A stretch of DNA of 64,000 nt from Hepsetus odoe (Eukaryota > Chordata > Actinopteri > Characiformes > Hepsetidae), in the NCBI GenBank assembly GCA_017165825.1, contig CM029382.1, positions 20,708,670 to 20,772,669 of the forward strand, read 5' to 3'. This document shows, in pieces, positions 1 through 14,462 of this stretch; positions within the stretch are counted from its first letter, which is position 1, and every line of letters starts with the position of its first letter. A model generated the notes under the pieces. It was not told the origin of the DNA, did not search any database, and saw only the letters and a program-made list of their open reading frames with translations. A program made the position numbers and the translations under genes.

Positions 1-674
1 TACATCCTACTGGTCTGCATGCGTGGATCAAACAGTGAAAAACACTTTATGTACAATATATGTGATTTATCATTATGTTGTTCTAAGGTATAGAGGTGAA
101 ATAATGGAGATAATAGAGAATTTGTCTGAACTATGAGGTAGTCAGCCCAGTTTTTTTTTTTTTTTGCTAATGAATTTAGAACACATTCAAACACAATAGT
201 CCTGGAGAAGTTCCTTGCCTGACAGCAGGATATTTCAGGAACCTGATAAGTTCATGAAGGCTATTTATGCTCCACTCTTACAAATGCATTTTCCCAAAGG
301 CAACTGATGACTGAACTAGCTACAGACCAATACAAGACTTTGTAGTGCAGTGTTTAGTTCATGCTTTGCTACTAAGCTGGACTATGGCTAAGTATGCATA
401 AGTCTATTAGCTGATGAGTTAAAACTGAGAAATCAGTAAACTGTGACATGGCCGTCTAGGACAACTGGGTTTAACATCTGTGTTTAGGTGAAACATAGGT
501 GCCTGCAAATGCTTTGATTCCCCTTGCTTCTGGGGAGACTTTGAACTGCTAACATGAAAAAACTTCCTAACTAACAGCTCATAGCCTAGTAGAGACAATC
601 CCCAAAAACAGTTCCTGCAGAAAATGAATGATCACTATTGATGCTGCTTTAACAGACCATAATGCATTTTAAAG
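1..674. other. left flank, no gene recognised
   Basis: AT-rich sequence beyond the candidate tmprss4 3' end. No open frame or repeat was recognised. Confidence 0.5.
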
Positions 675-831
675 AAAAAAACATAACTGGACGATTTATT
701 ACATATACTATAATGCTCATGCCTCACCTGCTCAGAAGATGGCTATTTCATATATGATTGCAAAGGCAAAGCCATTTCCTCAGACATGATAATGTTGGTG
801 TATCCCTGCAATGCACATTTTAGTGTTTTCC
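675..831 (-). CDS. tmprss4: candidate terminal exon of tmprss4 (three codons, stop, 3' UTR)
   Basis: On the minus strand a long pyrimidine tract and CAG (acceptor at 832-833) precede GGA AAA CAC TAA, in phase with the preceding exon (6,337-6,486), giving a protein end ...VME-GKH. The stop is at 820-822. A minus-strand AATAAA lies at 695-700, about 130 bases further on, as expected for a 3' end. Human TMPRSS4 also ends a few residues after this point. The implied last intron is about 5.5 kb. The alternative is read-through of the donor at 6,336 to a TAA at 6,319-6,321. The 3' boundary is a guess. Confidence 0.4.
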
Positions 832-2233
832 CTGCAAAAGAAAAAAAAGATCAATTTTAAACATGGGAAGACCTTGTTAATTAACTTATTTATCATTTCA
901 CTGCCTTGATAAAAGAACCAGGTGTACCTTACCATCACATACGCCACTTACATCTTGAATTAAGGACATTAGGTTGTAATTAGAGCTAATATTTGCTTCC
1001 TTAATTGATAGTTTTTATGAGTATGCTCATTTTTGCCAAATTAAAATTCTCAGTTTATTTTGATAGTTGGTTATGCTAGAGGATCAGCATCTAGATCTAG
1101 TCATCTAGAGTGTAGTCACAGTTGGCTTTATTCCCAGATTGCATAGTGTTTCCACATCACTATACAATGAGAAGTTCAGAAAAAACTTCCACATTCTGAA
1201 TGTTGCAAAACCAAACAGTCATTTATTACATTTTTAAAGCCCTACCAGACCACCGATATAATTCAGTAAAATGCAGTATATTTTATTATTTGTATTTGTA
1301 TTTATACAATTTTCTCCACTACACATATCCATGACAGAGTTGCCCTGAAAGTAAATCTAGGAGAAACACCTGAGGATGTTAAAATGTGTAATGCAGGGAT
1401 TTGTTAAATAACCAGCCATAAACTCATATGACCTCGAGGCACTATAATGCCATTAATCCCCTGGTACCCACTGCCATCCTGTATCCTTCATTCTCCCTCA
1501 GTCATGAACAGAATTTGAATAAATTTCAGTCACAAGATAACTTAAAAACTTTGCCCTTACACCCGGTCTTAGTGCGCATCTTGACTATCAAGATTATTTT
1601 GAGATAATCCAAATGTAAATTCCAAATTATTTCATTTTCATACATTTATATTTAATTAGGTGTGAATGAAACACCATTTTTAAAAAATGGTCTTTAGCCA
1701 ATTTCAAATCCAGTTTACATTGGAAAACAGCTGTGAATGCACATGGTTAAAGTCTTATCAGGATAAAATCCTTATATGAGTCAAATAAAATGATTATGTG
1801 TAATTTCTTAGCCAGTAACTTTTTGTTTGTCTAAATTCATTATAGATTTGTCCATGTCAGAAACAGAGGTACAGTAGGGCATTTGAATATTTAGTATCAG
1901 TTACCATCACATAAACACTATTGAATGTCCTTTCTAGTACCAATGACACCTTCCTGCTTTCTTACTTTAGTCCATATGATTATGGAATTTTGGTACTGGA
2001 AGGTACTTTGGGGCACTTGCTCATGTAAATAAAGGACATAACACAGAATGTTGATAGGGGTTATATGTAAATATTGGAAGTAATAAGCAATGAATTATAT
2101 GTTGCAGGATATGCTGAATGTCACAGGAAAGGGGTTACACACACAGGAGTTTCCACTGAAACTGAAATAAATTAATGCACAAATATCAAATGAAAAAACA
2201 TCCTTTATCTAACCAAATCATTCATTAATATTA

Positions 2234-2234
<1 letters not shown>

Positions 2235-2271
<37 letters not shown>
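2235..2271. repeat. (CT)n microsatellite
   Basis: Uninterrupted CT run. Confidence 0.95.
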
Positions 2272-2273
<2 letters not shown>

Positions 2274-3636
2274 AAGAGCACATATAGCAGTCTTCCATTA
2301 CACTTCAAAATTCAGGGGCTCTGGCACTCTCAGTTGTTTGAGATGCTTTAGACAGGGCGGTTTAAAGTGCTCAGTTCACCTTTTATGATTTTCATGTAAT
2401 GAGTTTTGAGGATGAATGGGTTGGGTTCTCTGTTTAGCCAAACTGAAACATGAGGAATATAGTTCATAGAGATCTGATTCACCTCATGTCTTATAAGATA
2501 ACAATAACATTTATATAAGATTTTATGAATAGCATTGTGCTGTATGGTTTTTTGACAGTAAGGGTAAGCCTTAAGGGTTTGGTGGTGTTTTTGTTATTTA
2601 TTTATTTATTTATTGTTGATGTGGTGGGTGTCAATTATTATCCCAGTTGTTATTCATGTCCTCAAAAACTCTGTCAGTATCTTTCTCTCTGTGGTCATGC
2701 GGCACTAATATTTTATCTCCTTGGTGAATCTCTCACCTGCTGCAGAATCTTCAGCACCACTGTGCTTTTGATATCACACACATCTTTGTAATCTTAAATG
2801 TTGCAGTAACAAATATGTCAGAACAGTATGCAGGGAATGCACTGACAAAGTCACTGAAAATCAGATATTAGGATAAGGATTGAATCAATGAAATGGAAAA
2901 AAAATAGGAATATACAAATATCTTAGTGTTTGCTGTGCTACTCATCTGCTAAGCCTTTTGTTGTTGTCAATCTAGTCATTCTACTGTAAGCATGCCTGAG
3001 TAATTACAGACTTTCAACAAGTCATCATACACATTGTTTCCTAACAATGCTAAAGCATGCTTTAGCAACTATAAGTTTAGCACATAAGAGTTCTATGATA
3101 ATCTGATTATCTTTTTCAAGAGCAATATTGGGAGTGCCTGCATGTCTCAGCGCCATGCCTATGTGTTTTAGAGGACTTTAAATATCTTTTTATATAATTA
3201 ATTGATCATTATGCCTGAAACACTTTTCTATTGAGGAAAAAAAACGAATGTACTTTGACAGCCTCACTTAACTTGGTTATTGACTCTGAAGTTCATTCTA
3301 TGGCGTGATGCAGCTGTTGCTCTGGGCTCGGCTGATAATGTCTGTCTTCGTGCAAAAAGAGCAAGGCCGCTCTGGCGCAGGCGTTCTATCTGTGCTCAGC
3401 TGGTCATGTCTCATTGGGCATTCCTGCATGGGTGCCGCATTTCAAAGAAATAGAGCATATCGCATGAACAGTCATTAGACTGTATATCTCCGTGCACTCT
3501 CGTTCTTTTACATCTAACCTTCTTGTAGGATACATATACTAAATATTAATCAGTAGCACACGACCTGTGCATGTGCAAGTTAAACTTCCATCAGATGCAG
3601 TATTTGAATAAAAGGTGTATGTATGATATGTATATG

Positions 3637-3688
3637 GTTGATCCGCTGTGGCAACCCCTAAACGGGAGCAGCCGAAAGAGAAAGATGA
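3637..3688 (+). mobile_element. RTE LINE 3' tail fragment
   Basis: About 50 bases matching the 3' end of the RTE family (GTTGATCCGCTGTGGCAACC, CGGGAGCAGCCGAAAGAG): an extreme 5' truncation. The flanks are too degenerate to call a duplication. Confidence 0.75.
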
Positions 3689-4804
3689 CATGTATAACAT
3701 AGATATGATCAGAAGACTATTGTAGCGGTGTCTAATGCGAGTGTATCGATCTGGCAGTACATGTTTTTGTGCTAAAACACTGCCTACACTTTGCTTCTAG
3801 GACCTAATTCGATCACAGTTTTCAAGTTTCTCTTACACCGATGAAATTAGTCAAACCGGATTTCACTGCCTGGGCGGTTCCTTCTCGCACTGCCAAGCCA
3901 CGAGTATGAGACACGCCATACATTCATAAAGAAGCTCTTTCGCCCCTGTAGCTCTATAGCCAAACTGATCTCAATCTACTCAGCTCGGATCTAGCAGGCT
4001 GCTGAGTTTTTAAACGTTTTCAACGGATGTGGAAAATCATTTTGCTCCAGCTGCCTGGTTTCTCCGAAGAGCTCAAGCCACCAGGAGGAACGGTCTGTGC
4101 AGATGTACGATGGTAAACCGAGCTCCCGAAAGTAATAATACACTAGGGAATCCATTCCATTGCTTTTTTTTTTTTTTTTTTTATATAACTGCATGGACAT
4201 CTGCTGGTGCTTTGATACCAGGCAATTGGAGAAATGCCAATGTTAGTAAATGGAATAATTACTAATTAGAATTATGCAAATAACATCATGATCAGCCATT
4301 TGGTGCTCACTAGGTTCCAGTCATTATTAGCCATTTGTCATTCTCGTCTTTGATCCCTGGGAAATGCTTACAAACCTCACTCTGTAACATACTGCAGAAA
4401 GTCAATATGTAACCCTTCCTTCATGATACCTCTCTCTGTAACAATGTCCATAATTTTCCCTCACCTTCATGACTATATAAGTGAGCTAGTAAATCTAAAA
4501 TATGTACTAAAAGGAATACTGTAAGAAATAAACATTTGCATAAAAACATTGTGTATTTTTTTTCTCCTAATATTACTGGGCTAGTACACACTTCATACAC
4601 TGCTAAAGAAGAAAACAGCCCTGCTCCAACAAATGATTTATTGTGTACAGTATTTACACCATACATTCCAAAGTTGATGAATCTCAAACTGCTTAATATT
4701 AAAAACATTATTTTGCAGTAAACACACTGGAGTAAAGCATCACCCAAGTCACAAAAAAGCTTAAAATTAAAAATGCTTGAAAAGCAAAGAAAAAAATCAC
4801 CACT

Positions 4805-4974
<170 letters not shown>

Positions 4975-5581
4975 AAAAACCGTTGCTTGCTTACTTAGAA
5001 CCACATACAAATGAAAAGTTACACAATGACCAACATGACAAATCTACAGCTGTAACCAAATGTTGACATTACTAAAAGAAATTAAATAAAAATACTTGAT
5101 AAAATATTTTTACATCTAACATTGTTAAGGAACAGCCATTGTTTTTGTTGATAAACTGACTATTAAGCCAGATACAGGTTGTATCATTTTGACTATAAAT
5201 TGATCCAAGTAAGAGATCTCATTTGCTTTAAATAGCCCACAATCACCCTTAATATCATTTGAAACTGGGAGGTTTCAGATGTGTTGTGTGCTAAAACTGA
5301 AAAACCCAGGTGACTTCTACAGATCACTGAGCATTAATTTAAGTGCAAATGGAAAACACCAGCAAATTGAAAAGACTGAATGAATGTGTATAGAAACCAG
5401 TAAATATCTATGGCTCATAGGAATAAATTAAGATTTTTTCCACCACTCTTTGTTTGCTGGTGTAATGAATGTGCAAAAGCTTAGATAAAAGTCACGATAG
5501 AGCATGATATGGCACCAAAGACTCAGGATTTACATCTCTTTGGGAATTTAAATAATAAGCCTGCTGCAAGGCCACTAGATC

Positions 5582-5832
5582 CATCCATCCATCCATTATC
5601 TGCCGCTTGTCCCAAACGGGGTCGCGGGGGAGTGCTGGTGTCCAAGCCAGCGCACACAGGGCGAGGACGGGGGACGCACCCTGGACAGGTCGCCAGCCCA
5701 TCGCAGGGAGGAGCGGGACGGGGACGGCACCTTGCTCAAGGGTACCTCAGGGCAACCCACCGGGAAGGGGTTCGAACCCCCGATCCGCCGATCACGCGGC
5801 CAACACCCTAACCACTAGGCTACCGCTGCCCC
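5582..5832 (-). mobile_element. tRNA-headed SINE with GATG tail, copy 1 (full length)
   Basis: On the minus strand a tRNA-like head (A box TAGCCTAGTGGTTAGGG, B box GGTTCGAACCC) is followed by a ~170-bp body and a 3' end GGGACAAGCGGCAGATAATG plus GATG repeats. A 12-bp target-site duplication GGCCACTAGATC lies at 5,570-5,581 and 5,833-5,844. Confidence 0.93.
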
Positions 5833-6336
5833 GGCCACTAGATCAGTCAGCTTAAATGGATCCCTGAGAAGGTACATGAAGCACCCTTTAATGCATTTCA
5901 GTTATGAACATAAACATGCAAACACTTCTAAAGACTTTCATGGAGTCTGTGTTTTGTACAGAGTAATGTTGAATCTAAAAAAAAAAAACTGCATATAGTG
6001 TATTGCAAGTAACGTGCATACATATATTGCATTGCATTGATGTAAAGTGAGTTAATCACTGGAGTGACATGATGTCTTCTTGCTGAATGATGTACTGCAT
6101 TTGCCTTAAAATGTCTGCATAAGAGAATAATTCAGAAACAGTTAGTATGTTCATGCTATATCTATAGAGAGGCCAGAAGACCTGCATCTAGAAAGATCAT
6201 GGACCAAGACTTGGCTCCATATTTCTTGCACTAATTCTCCAGTCTTTTTATAGGATAAGACTTATTGCTTTTGCAAATAGACTAATAACAGTTGTGATAG
6301 GTCACAAATAAAGGTAAATTAATGTTTCTTACTTAC

Positions 6337-6486
6337 CTCCATGACTGAATATACCCAGTTGAGCATTGGATCCACATTACAGTAAACCCCAGGGAAGCCT
6401 TGTCTGGCACAGCCCACACCCCAGCTCACTACACCAACCAGCATCCACCTTTCACCATTATAAACCAGAGGACCACCACTGTCCCC
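6337..6486 (-). CDS. tmprss4: tmprss4 exon 12: catalytic Ser exon
   Basis: The exon begins GDSGGPLV and ends LNWVYSVME. The acceptor is a CT-rich tract plus CAG and the donor is GAG|gtaagt, which is perfect. It is 150 nt, phase 0 on both sides. SWGVGCARQGFPGVY is the usual C-terminal trypsin-fold segment. Confidence 0.93.
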
Positions 6487-9400
6487 CTGAGAGAGAGAGA
6501 GAGAGAAAATAAACTCATTGCTTTAGTCACATTATATACAAATGTTATCAAAAGCTGAATTTAGATGTACCTGGCATGCATCCACTTTGCCTTGCAAGTA
6601 GCCAGCACAAATCATTCTTGGAGTGAGGGTATTACCATAAACCTCAGGTCTGGAACACTGAGCGTGGTCAATGAGAGGTACATTGGCTTTCTGCAGATTT
6701 GATGACAGCTTGCCTAAGTAAGTAAGATAATCAGATCAAATCAGAAAAGAACTGAAGGAAGAGCCACAGGCAGACTTATTGAAAAGGCAATGCAAACAAC
6801 AGGGAGAGCAGAAAAATAGAAAACAGAAGAAAACTTAAAACAAAGTAGGTAAAAAGTACAAGTGGGTATAAACTGCTGTGATACCATTTTCCTGCAGATT
6901 ACCCCAGCCAGTCACTACCAAAGGGTCTCCTCCTCCAAGGCCTAAGTCATGAGGTGGCAGACACACAGGTTTCACTGAAGCTAACAGGAATTAAAAGAAT
7001 GAGCAGAAATCATTTACTTGTACAAAAAGACAGTGAGGATTATGACTTGTGTATGACTTATGTCTGGTAACCACTAGGTGCCAGTCCTGCACATCATTAA
7101 AAGCAATTTTCTAACTTCTCCTGTTAAATACTGTTTAAATATAATCTGAATAGGTTTTGTTCTGCCATCATGCTGGATACTTTACCTCCTACAGACAGTG
7201 GGTTGCTAAGCTTCATCATTGCCATATCATAGTCGTTGCTTTCTGCATTGTAGTTTTTATTCACAACAACTTGCTGCACACTAGAGCCTCCAAGAGTAGT
7301 CAAATAGGTCCTTCCAGAAACTACCTGCCATCTGGTCATCTCACCCATGCTGCTCCAGAAGAGAGAAGACTGTTAGAATCCTATTTTAGCCGCCATGCTG
7401 AAATACTCCAAAAACAAATGGGTATAAATGAATGGGAAGTGAAAATGACTGCTCAGAACTTTAGGTCTAAATATTTGAATGGTGATTCCACTGTACACAA
7501 AGTGTAGAAAAATATGTGCCATGTAGCATTTCAATTCATATGATAATGATTTTTTACAACCATTAAATAACCACAAGTTTCATTATTGGTTGAGTGTCAC
7601 TGATATTTGGTGACAAAAAATTGGTTGCTTTGCTAATGCTAACACTGAAAACAGATCACATTTTTCCATGAAATCATGTATACATGTGTAAAATGACAAA
7701 ATTGAAGCATTCACCCATTGAAGCAGTGAGCTGCTGTGATGACCCAGTTTGGAGACACCAGAGAGCCTCCACATGTGTGCTGCCCATTGTACTGCAGGCT
7801 CACCTGCCATGGCCAGTCCTCAATAATTGCACTCTCCCCTCCCACAATGCGGCTTTCAGGGGCCTCTGGACCACAGTCTACAAACCAAGAAGGCAGTCAA
7901 ACACCCAAAACCCTCAACCAATTCTAAGAAACCGCTACTGCACTTTTCAGTTTCTTCTTGCATTTGGTGTCAGTAGGGGTCAAGCTAAGTAACTTCTTAA
8001 ACTGAACAGAATTCTTGAAGTTAAGTCAGATCCAGTCATGATCCATGCAAAAAGTTTCAATGTTTGATACAGTTTTTTATAATATTGTCAAATCGAATTT
8101 TTATTTACTTTAGATCACTCTACACCTTTATAAAATCACATTTTATAAAATACAAAATGTGACACATGACCTTATTTTCTTCCAAATAAACAAAGCTTAA
8201 TAAAACAGAAAATATGCTACATAAATATGGGCCTTGCATTTTCAATATTTTCCTCTAAAATATAAAAGCGAGTGATTACACTACCTGAGCAGGACAAGGC
8301 TATTACTGAACTGGAACTGCACTTCTGCCTGAAAGAAGTGAAGAATGTGGTTAGATCCATGTTTGCAATTTTTATGGTACCCCATGATTTAAATCACATA
8401 AATCATAAACCATTTGTGCATTAAACTGCTGTGCTTAAAAACAGCTGCTTGTTGTTGATGAATGTTTGCTATACCAGAGTTAACGTCTGAACTTTACAGT
8501 TTTCTAGTCTGGATTTTGTGATAAGTATGATACTAAGTGGTCAGTCGATTACATTAACAGTTCAATTATCTGCCACTGTAAATCCTGACCCAAAGACCTC
8601 TCCACACCCAAAGAAATTCAGACTATAATTAAAAAAAAAAAAAAAAATAGAATATGGCATGTCTACGGATCACATTTAATCACCCATAATCACCACAATA
8701 TATCATTTATTGGTGTATTTGCTTGTGTTGTTGTTGTTAACATGACTCGTGTATTAATAAAAGCAAAAAAGTGGCATGAACAAACCATCAAAAGCCAACT
8801 GACTCACTTATTAATGCTGAGCAACTGATATGTCTGTGAAAAGGCATACATATTATGTAACCCCTGTTGTTCACACTGCAGGGAAGTGCACTTATGCATC
8901 ATTACTCACTTGTAAGAAACACTTGATTGAATGGCCTGCCCGCTGGCTGTTCCCACTGTATAGAAAAGTATCTTCAGATCAGATGACAGATCAGTCAATT
9001 GGACAGTTGTGTAAGAAGGCTTTCTACAGAATGAACAATAAGAGTAAAAATAAGTTCAACAGAAAATCATATTAACAATAAGAAAAATTGTCCTGTTCAC
9101 ACCTATCTTTTTTAAAAGGGCCCATGTCCAGTAATTTTAATGTATATTATTTATTTCCTTGAACACCTATAATGTGTAAGTGCACACAAATTCTTTCATT
9201 TACACTACATGGCAATTTTCCTATCGCTAATCTCCTACCCCTTAAAATTTAAAAATTTAAGCTAATATATGACAGGAAACTCTATTCTCTATTCTGATTA
9301 GTTTCCCTTCATAAGAAATTAAATCAAGCTATTAAGCTCAGGCTGAAAATCTCAGGGACATCAGTGAAATTAAAATTACTTTCAGATAAGCTTTTGCTTT

Positions 9401-12400
9401 CTGATGTTTTATTGTAGATTGCGTTTTTATACTTACATCATATAACCTAGCTGCTGACAAACAGCCTGAGCATGCTGCTGGGTCCAGCCCTCAGCACACA
9501 CACTTCCCCACTTTTTTTCAATGGCACTGTATACCTGAAGCACTGAAAGATTGGAGACTAGCCGTACTGTGGAGAAATAAATTTGTAAGTTGTAAAGTCA
9601 ACTTGCAATCCAAATCAACTGCTATTTCTTTATGAATTCTTAACACAGGTCATAATTATACATCACTTAAAATTCTCTTTCCCTGATAAAATGGAATTAT
9701 ATTTGCCTGCCTCTGAAACACTTTGATACTTCATTGTGTCCCTATGCAATAGCAGATGAAGAAATCGTTCCAAAAATCAGCAAGCAGAAAGCTCAGAGAT
9801 CCACTTTCAATTCTGTTTCATTTACAGCATTTAGCAGATGCTCTTATCCAGAGTGACTTCCATGTCCTAATTGCATAGACATCCCTCCTGGAGCAACTCT
9901 GGCTTAAGGGTCTTGCTCAAGAACTCAACAGTGGTAGTGCTGGAGTTAGGATTCGAACCTTTGACCACGTGGTCCATAGCTCCACACGCAAGTACCCTAC
10001 CACTAGACCACCACCCCCTTTATATACTGTAAATATCACCTGGAGACAGTAGTATTGAACCTAATAGCTTTGTGTTCTTGATAAAGACACTGAACAAGAA
10101 AATTAATGATATTGCTGATTTATCTCTTTAAGGCACTTAGCAAACTTAAAATTTATTGTTTAAACTTCTCACCAGGAAAAGTGTAGTTATCCACAAAGTG
10201 AGACACACATGAAGACTCGTCCTCTCCTCCTGTGCAGTCTGGCTTGCCATCACAGGCTTCTTCCAGTGGAATGAATTTCAGTGCCTTTGAGCAGAAGAAG
10301 TACTTGCTCACAATAAGTTGTTGGACTAGACAATGAAAAGGAGAAAGAGGAGATAAAGTAAAAGAGCATGTTAAGTTAACTGAAATCAGTTTAAAAAAAA
10401 AAAAAAAAAAATCTCTCTCATTTACTGCAACATCTCAGCAAAATGATTAAGATACTTGAAAGTAGAAGAGATAAATAAGAAATAAATGTGTCAGAATGCT
10501 CTTTGCCTTGAATAAAACTCCTTGTTATGAAAAATGACTCAAGTGAATAATGTTGATGCAAGATCATGCTTAATCCAATGATGGAAGAAACCAGTATAAA
10601 TGTGGAGTACACTCACTAAAGTATGCAGTCACAGCCAGGAGGGCCAGAATGACTACCACAGTGAGAACAGTAATGAGGACCCTTTTCCGCAATGCTCGAT
10701 TATCTCTCTGCTTTGGTGCCTTTGTGGTGGACATGGGCTTTCTGTGCCTGCCAGGTCTGACCACAACTGTGTGAGAGTGAGAGAGAGACAGAGACAGAGA
10801 CAAAGAGATGAATACATAGTTTGATCAAGCCTTTCAGCAGCGATAAAGCTTATTGAGACAAGGAGGAACATATATAATTTTTTTTAAATATATATATATA
10901 TATATATATATATAACATGTATTTTTTTCCCCCCCAATCATACTTTACCTTGAGGATTTGGATTTAGGGGTGTGTGGCTCTCTTCAGCAGTATTTGTGTT
11001 GGTCTGTATGTGAGAACAATGGCAGTAAATAATATGCATAAATACAGTGAATATGCTGTAGACCAATTAACCCAAAAGGGACTTTAACTGAGTAAAAAGT
11101 CATCCAAACTCAAAAAAGAATAACATGCAGTGATTTAATTGAAAAATTTGAGCTTTAGACTACATATAAATAAAAAAAAAAAACTGCATGCACTATGACA
11201 CCCAAAAAACAGCCATAGCACAAAATTAAAAGCATTCAAGTAATCAGTTTTAAATGGCAGAAAAGAGCAGCTGGGACATTTTGGAATTTAAAAATTAGCC
11301 TCAACACTCAAACAAGTCATCAGGATGACAAAAACTCAAAATACTGCAGTACCTCAGTGTTAATGATACAATATGGATTTTAATGTTGAGATTCTAAATT
11401 AAGTTTGTTTCAAATTAAGAAAGTAATTCACTGGTAGTTTTCCCATAATCAACACCATATAACATTTAGTTGCATGGGTTGTTATATGGTAACCGTGACT
11501 CAGCAGTAATGATCACTATTGGTTTCAAACGATGACACGTCTCTAAGACATCAACCTGGCGCTTATGAAATGCAGACTTCCTTGAAGCCTTTCTACAGCA
11601 ATCCACATCTCACATGACAAGAATTTTACAATAAGAGATGTTAAATGGGGTTTTGTGTTTACTTGCAAACAGTTGTGAGACAGTTGCCCTCCTTTAAATC
11701 ATAGAGTACTATAGGACACAACCTTTGTCTTGTTAGGTAAGGACATGAAACTGAAAACAAAACTGATACTTGTTTGCTCTTCTAGCTTCTCTTTAAACAG
11801 AAGGAGGGAACCTAATGCTCATACTTCACACATCAGATGCAAATTACATATTAGGTGCTCCATGCAAATTTCAGTGTCAATACTAACGTGGGACATTTAG
11901 GCTGCTGATTTTTTCCATTTTGTTTTTTGCTGAACTATTCCCCATAGAAGTTCAGCTCCATGATCTTAGAGTAACTTGTCTTTCCAGTTAACGGTGACTC
12001 AAATTGCCCATTCACTGAGAACGTTTTCAAAACAAGTTCTCAAAACAAGGCAGGCTCACTTGCTGTGACTGATGTACAATTGTATTTTGCTAGTGATGGA
12101 ATAATTCAAGTATATGTAATCAAACTAAAAGCCAATGTTAAATGTTAGCTCTTTCTCCTGCCTTTTTACTTTATCAACAATTAGAGCTTCATTGCTATTG
12201 ATCTATTGGAATTTTTTGTTAAACCTTCCTTCTATGCTGCTAATCACCTCCCAATAACAACATTTTAACTACATATTCAAAAGGAACTCACTATGTCCAA
12301 AAATACAGCTAGACTATCCTTGCATGTTGAAGAAGGCTGCATGGTTTTAACCAGACTGACTGGGCATTGACAGAAGGTTAAATCCCACTCTGAGCCTTTT

Positions 12401-14428
12401 GGATTTCCAAGGATTTCTTTTGGTCAAAAAGCAGACACAATATACCCACGTCGCAGACCAAATTCAGCTGGGCTCTTGTTAACACATCCATTGTCATCAA
12501 AGGGGAGAGGCTTTTTTCAGCAATGATACAGTGCTGGTAAAGACATGCACACCCTTTGACATTATTTACAATCATGCTAACTCAATAATTCTTCTGTCAT
12601 GTCAGATTTAAAATTTCTTACTTCAATCAGTTTAAACTCAAATCATGTTATGATTTGAAAGCTCTAGGTTGTACAGGATTAAATTAAGATGCCATGCACC
12701 CTTTTCCCAAAACTAAAATAGCCATACACAGTTTATAAGGTATTATTTAGGGTGCAGATTTCAGATTCACCCATGAACATTGGCTAGAGATAACTCCCAT
12801 GGAAACTCCAAGTGCTAGATGATGCCTTTAAGAGTGTCAAAGCTCCTTACACCTTCCAAGTGGCCTCTTTCCTTGCCCAAAATTAATGGAAACTTTGGAT
12901 TGTATGGCATTTTTCATAAGGGTAAGCATAAGCCTATGAGGGCACCCAGAAGTGAGTGCTCAGTTAAAAGCAGTAAATAGAACTGAAAGAAAACAATCCA
13001 AAATGTAAACATTTATCAGTTACTGGAAATGTACTGTTACCATAATCAACACTATTGACAAAATCAAACAGTCAAAATGCATAAGTATTAGATAAACATT
13101 TCTAATAGTCATAGATTCGGTCGAAGGCTTGGTGAGAAGAATAAAAACAACTTATGTATAATAATGAAAAATTATCTGATTTATCTAAGCACAGTAAGAA
13201 ATGCTTACAGAAAATCTAATGAGCAAGTTAAATTTAGTACAAGAAAACCATCTCCACTCCCAGTCTCAACTGGAAGCAATAATGACAGGTAATTGATATC
13301 TAAAGTCAGATAAGAAGCTTTTAAAGCTTTTCACTTCCGTAGGATCAGCAGCTCACCACCAAAAAAGCAGGACTACATGTGAAAGAGAAAAATGTGGCAG
13401 AACATGTTCTGAGGGGTAAAGAGCTTTATTTTATAATGTCAGCATGTGCGTGTCTACGCATGCCCTGATGTTTTCAAGGAATACACGACGTAAGAACATT
13501 CTCAGACCATACTGTACAGAGCAAAATTGAACTCTCTCACTCTTTGCAGGTGGGATCCCACTTTCCTGCCATCACTGAAGACACCAGCTAGTCACACAAC
13601 TGTTTGCTGACATAATAGAATTCTCTTCCAGGTGTGTCACATTTGTCTAATCATATTATATTAAAATAAAGATGAGTCTTTTTATTTTTGTTCACTGGGA
13701 AAGCAGGAGAACTTAAGGATATTTTAGTGCTGCAACACAATAGAAGACAAGTGACTATGTAAAAATATATTTGCCACCTTTCAGATCCCAACATTTTTCA
13801 TTTATTTTTATCTTTGCTCTCCAAATTAGGTTGTCCCATGAACAAACAAAAAAAAGAGGGAATCAAAAGGGATCAAAACTCTTTATACCACAGTGACTCT
13901 TTTGGACATGGTTCAAGGTTACATGAATAAAAACGCTTGTTTATACTAGTGGTTTTCAACTCCCAACTTTGAATACAGTTTCAGATCATGTGGAAGTCAT
14001 GGCCAATACCAAGGCATAGCTTGCAAAGCAGACAAGGTTTCTCCCTATACACTAATAAAACATGTAGAATTGGTATAATATGGATACTAGAAAAACGAGT
14101 ATCATGCTTATAACTCACCCAAAACCTAACAAAGCATCGTGGGAAATATTTTGATTTGTTACGATTTTTACGGATTTAAACTAATTTTTTTTTGGTAATA
14201 ATTAATAATTTCAGAGAATTAGAAAATCCAAATAATTAGAGAAAATCTCATCTCAACTCATATTACGAAAAAGATTTAATGCATGTCCCTTCAATGATAA
14301 TTTCATCACCATGGTTCTGTGTGATATGATCTGTGAGATATCAGTATGACAGTATGTGAGAAAGTTGCCATTTCTGTATTCAAATACTCCTTTAGGAGTA
14401 TTTCCAAAAGCTTCCAAAAGCTTCCAAA

Positions 14429-14462
<34 letters not shown>

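Noticed and set aside
729..831. 34-codon frame KTLKCALQGYTN... as a coding exon
   Set aside because: This frame is out of phase with the tmprss4 donor; in the right phase the exon stops after three codons.
3300..4265. Exon of a left neighbour in a less AT-rich patch
   Set aside because: No splice-bounded frame with recognisable protein was found.
5582..5832. tRNA gene (A and B boxes with GGTTCGAACCC)
   Set aside because: The boxes belong to a SINE head with a SINE body, a GATG tail and a target-site duplication.
6337..10766. tmprss2 for the minus-strand protease
   Set aside because: Motifs before the LDLa and in the SRCR and the C-terminal end fit TMPRSS4 better.
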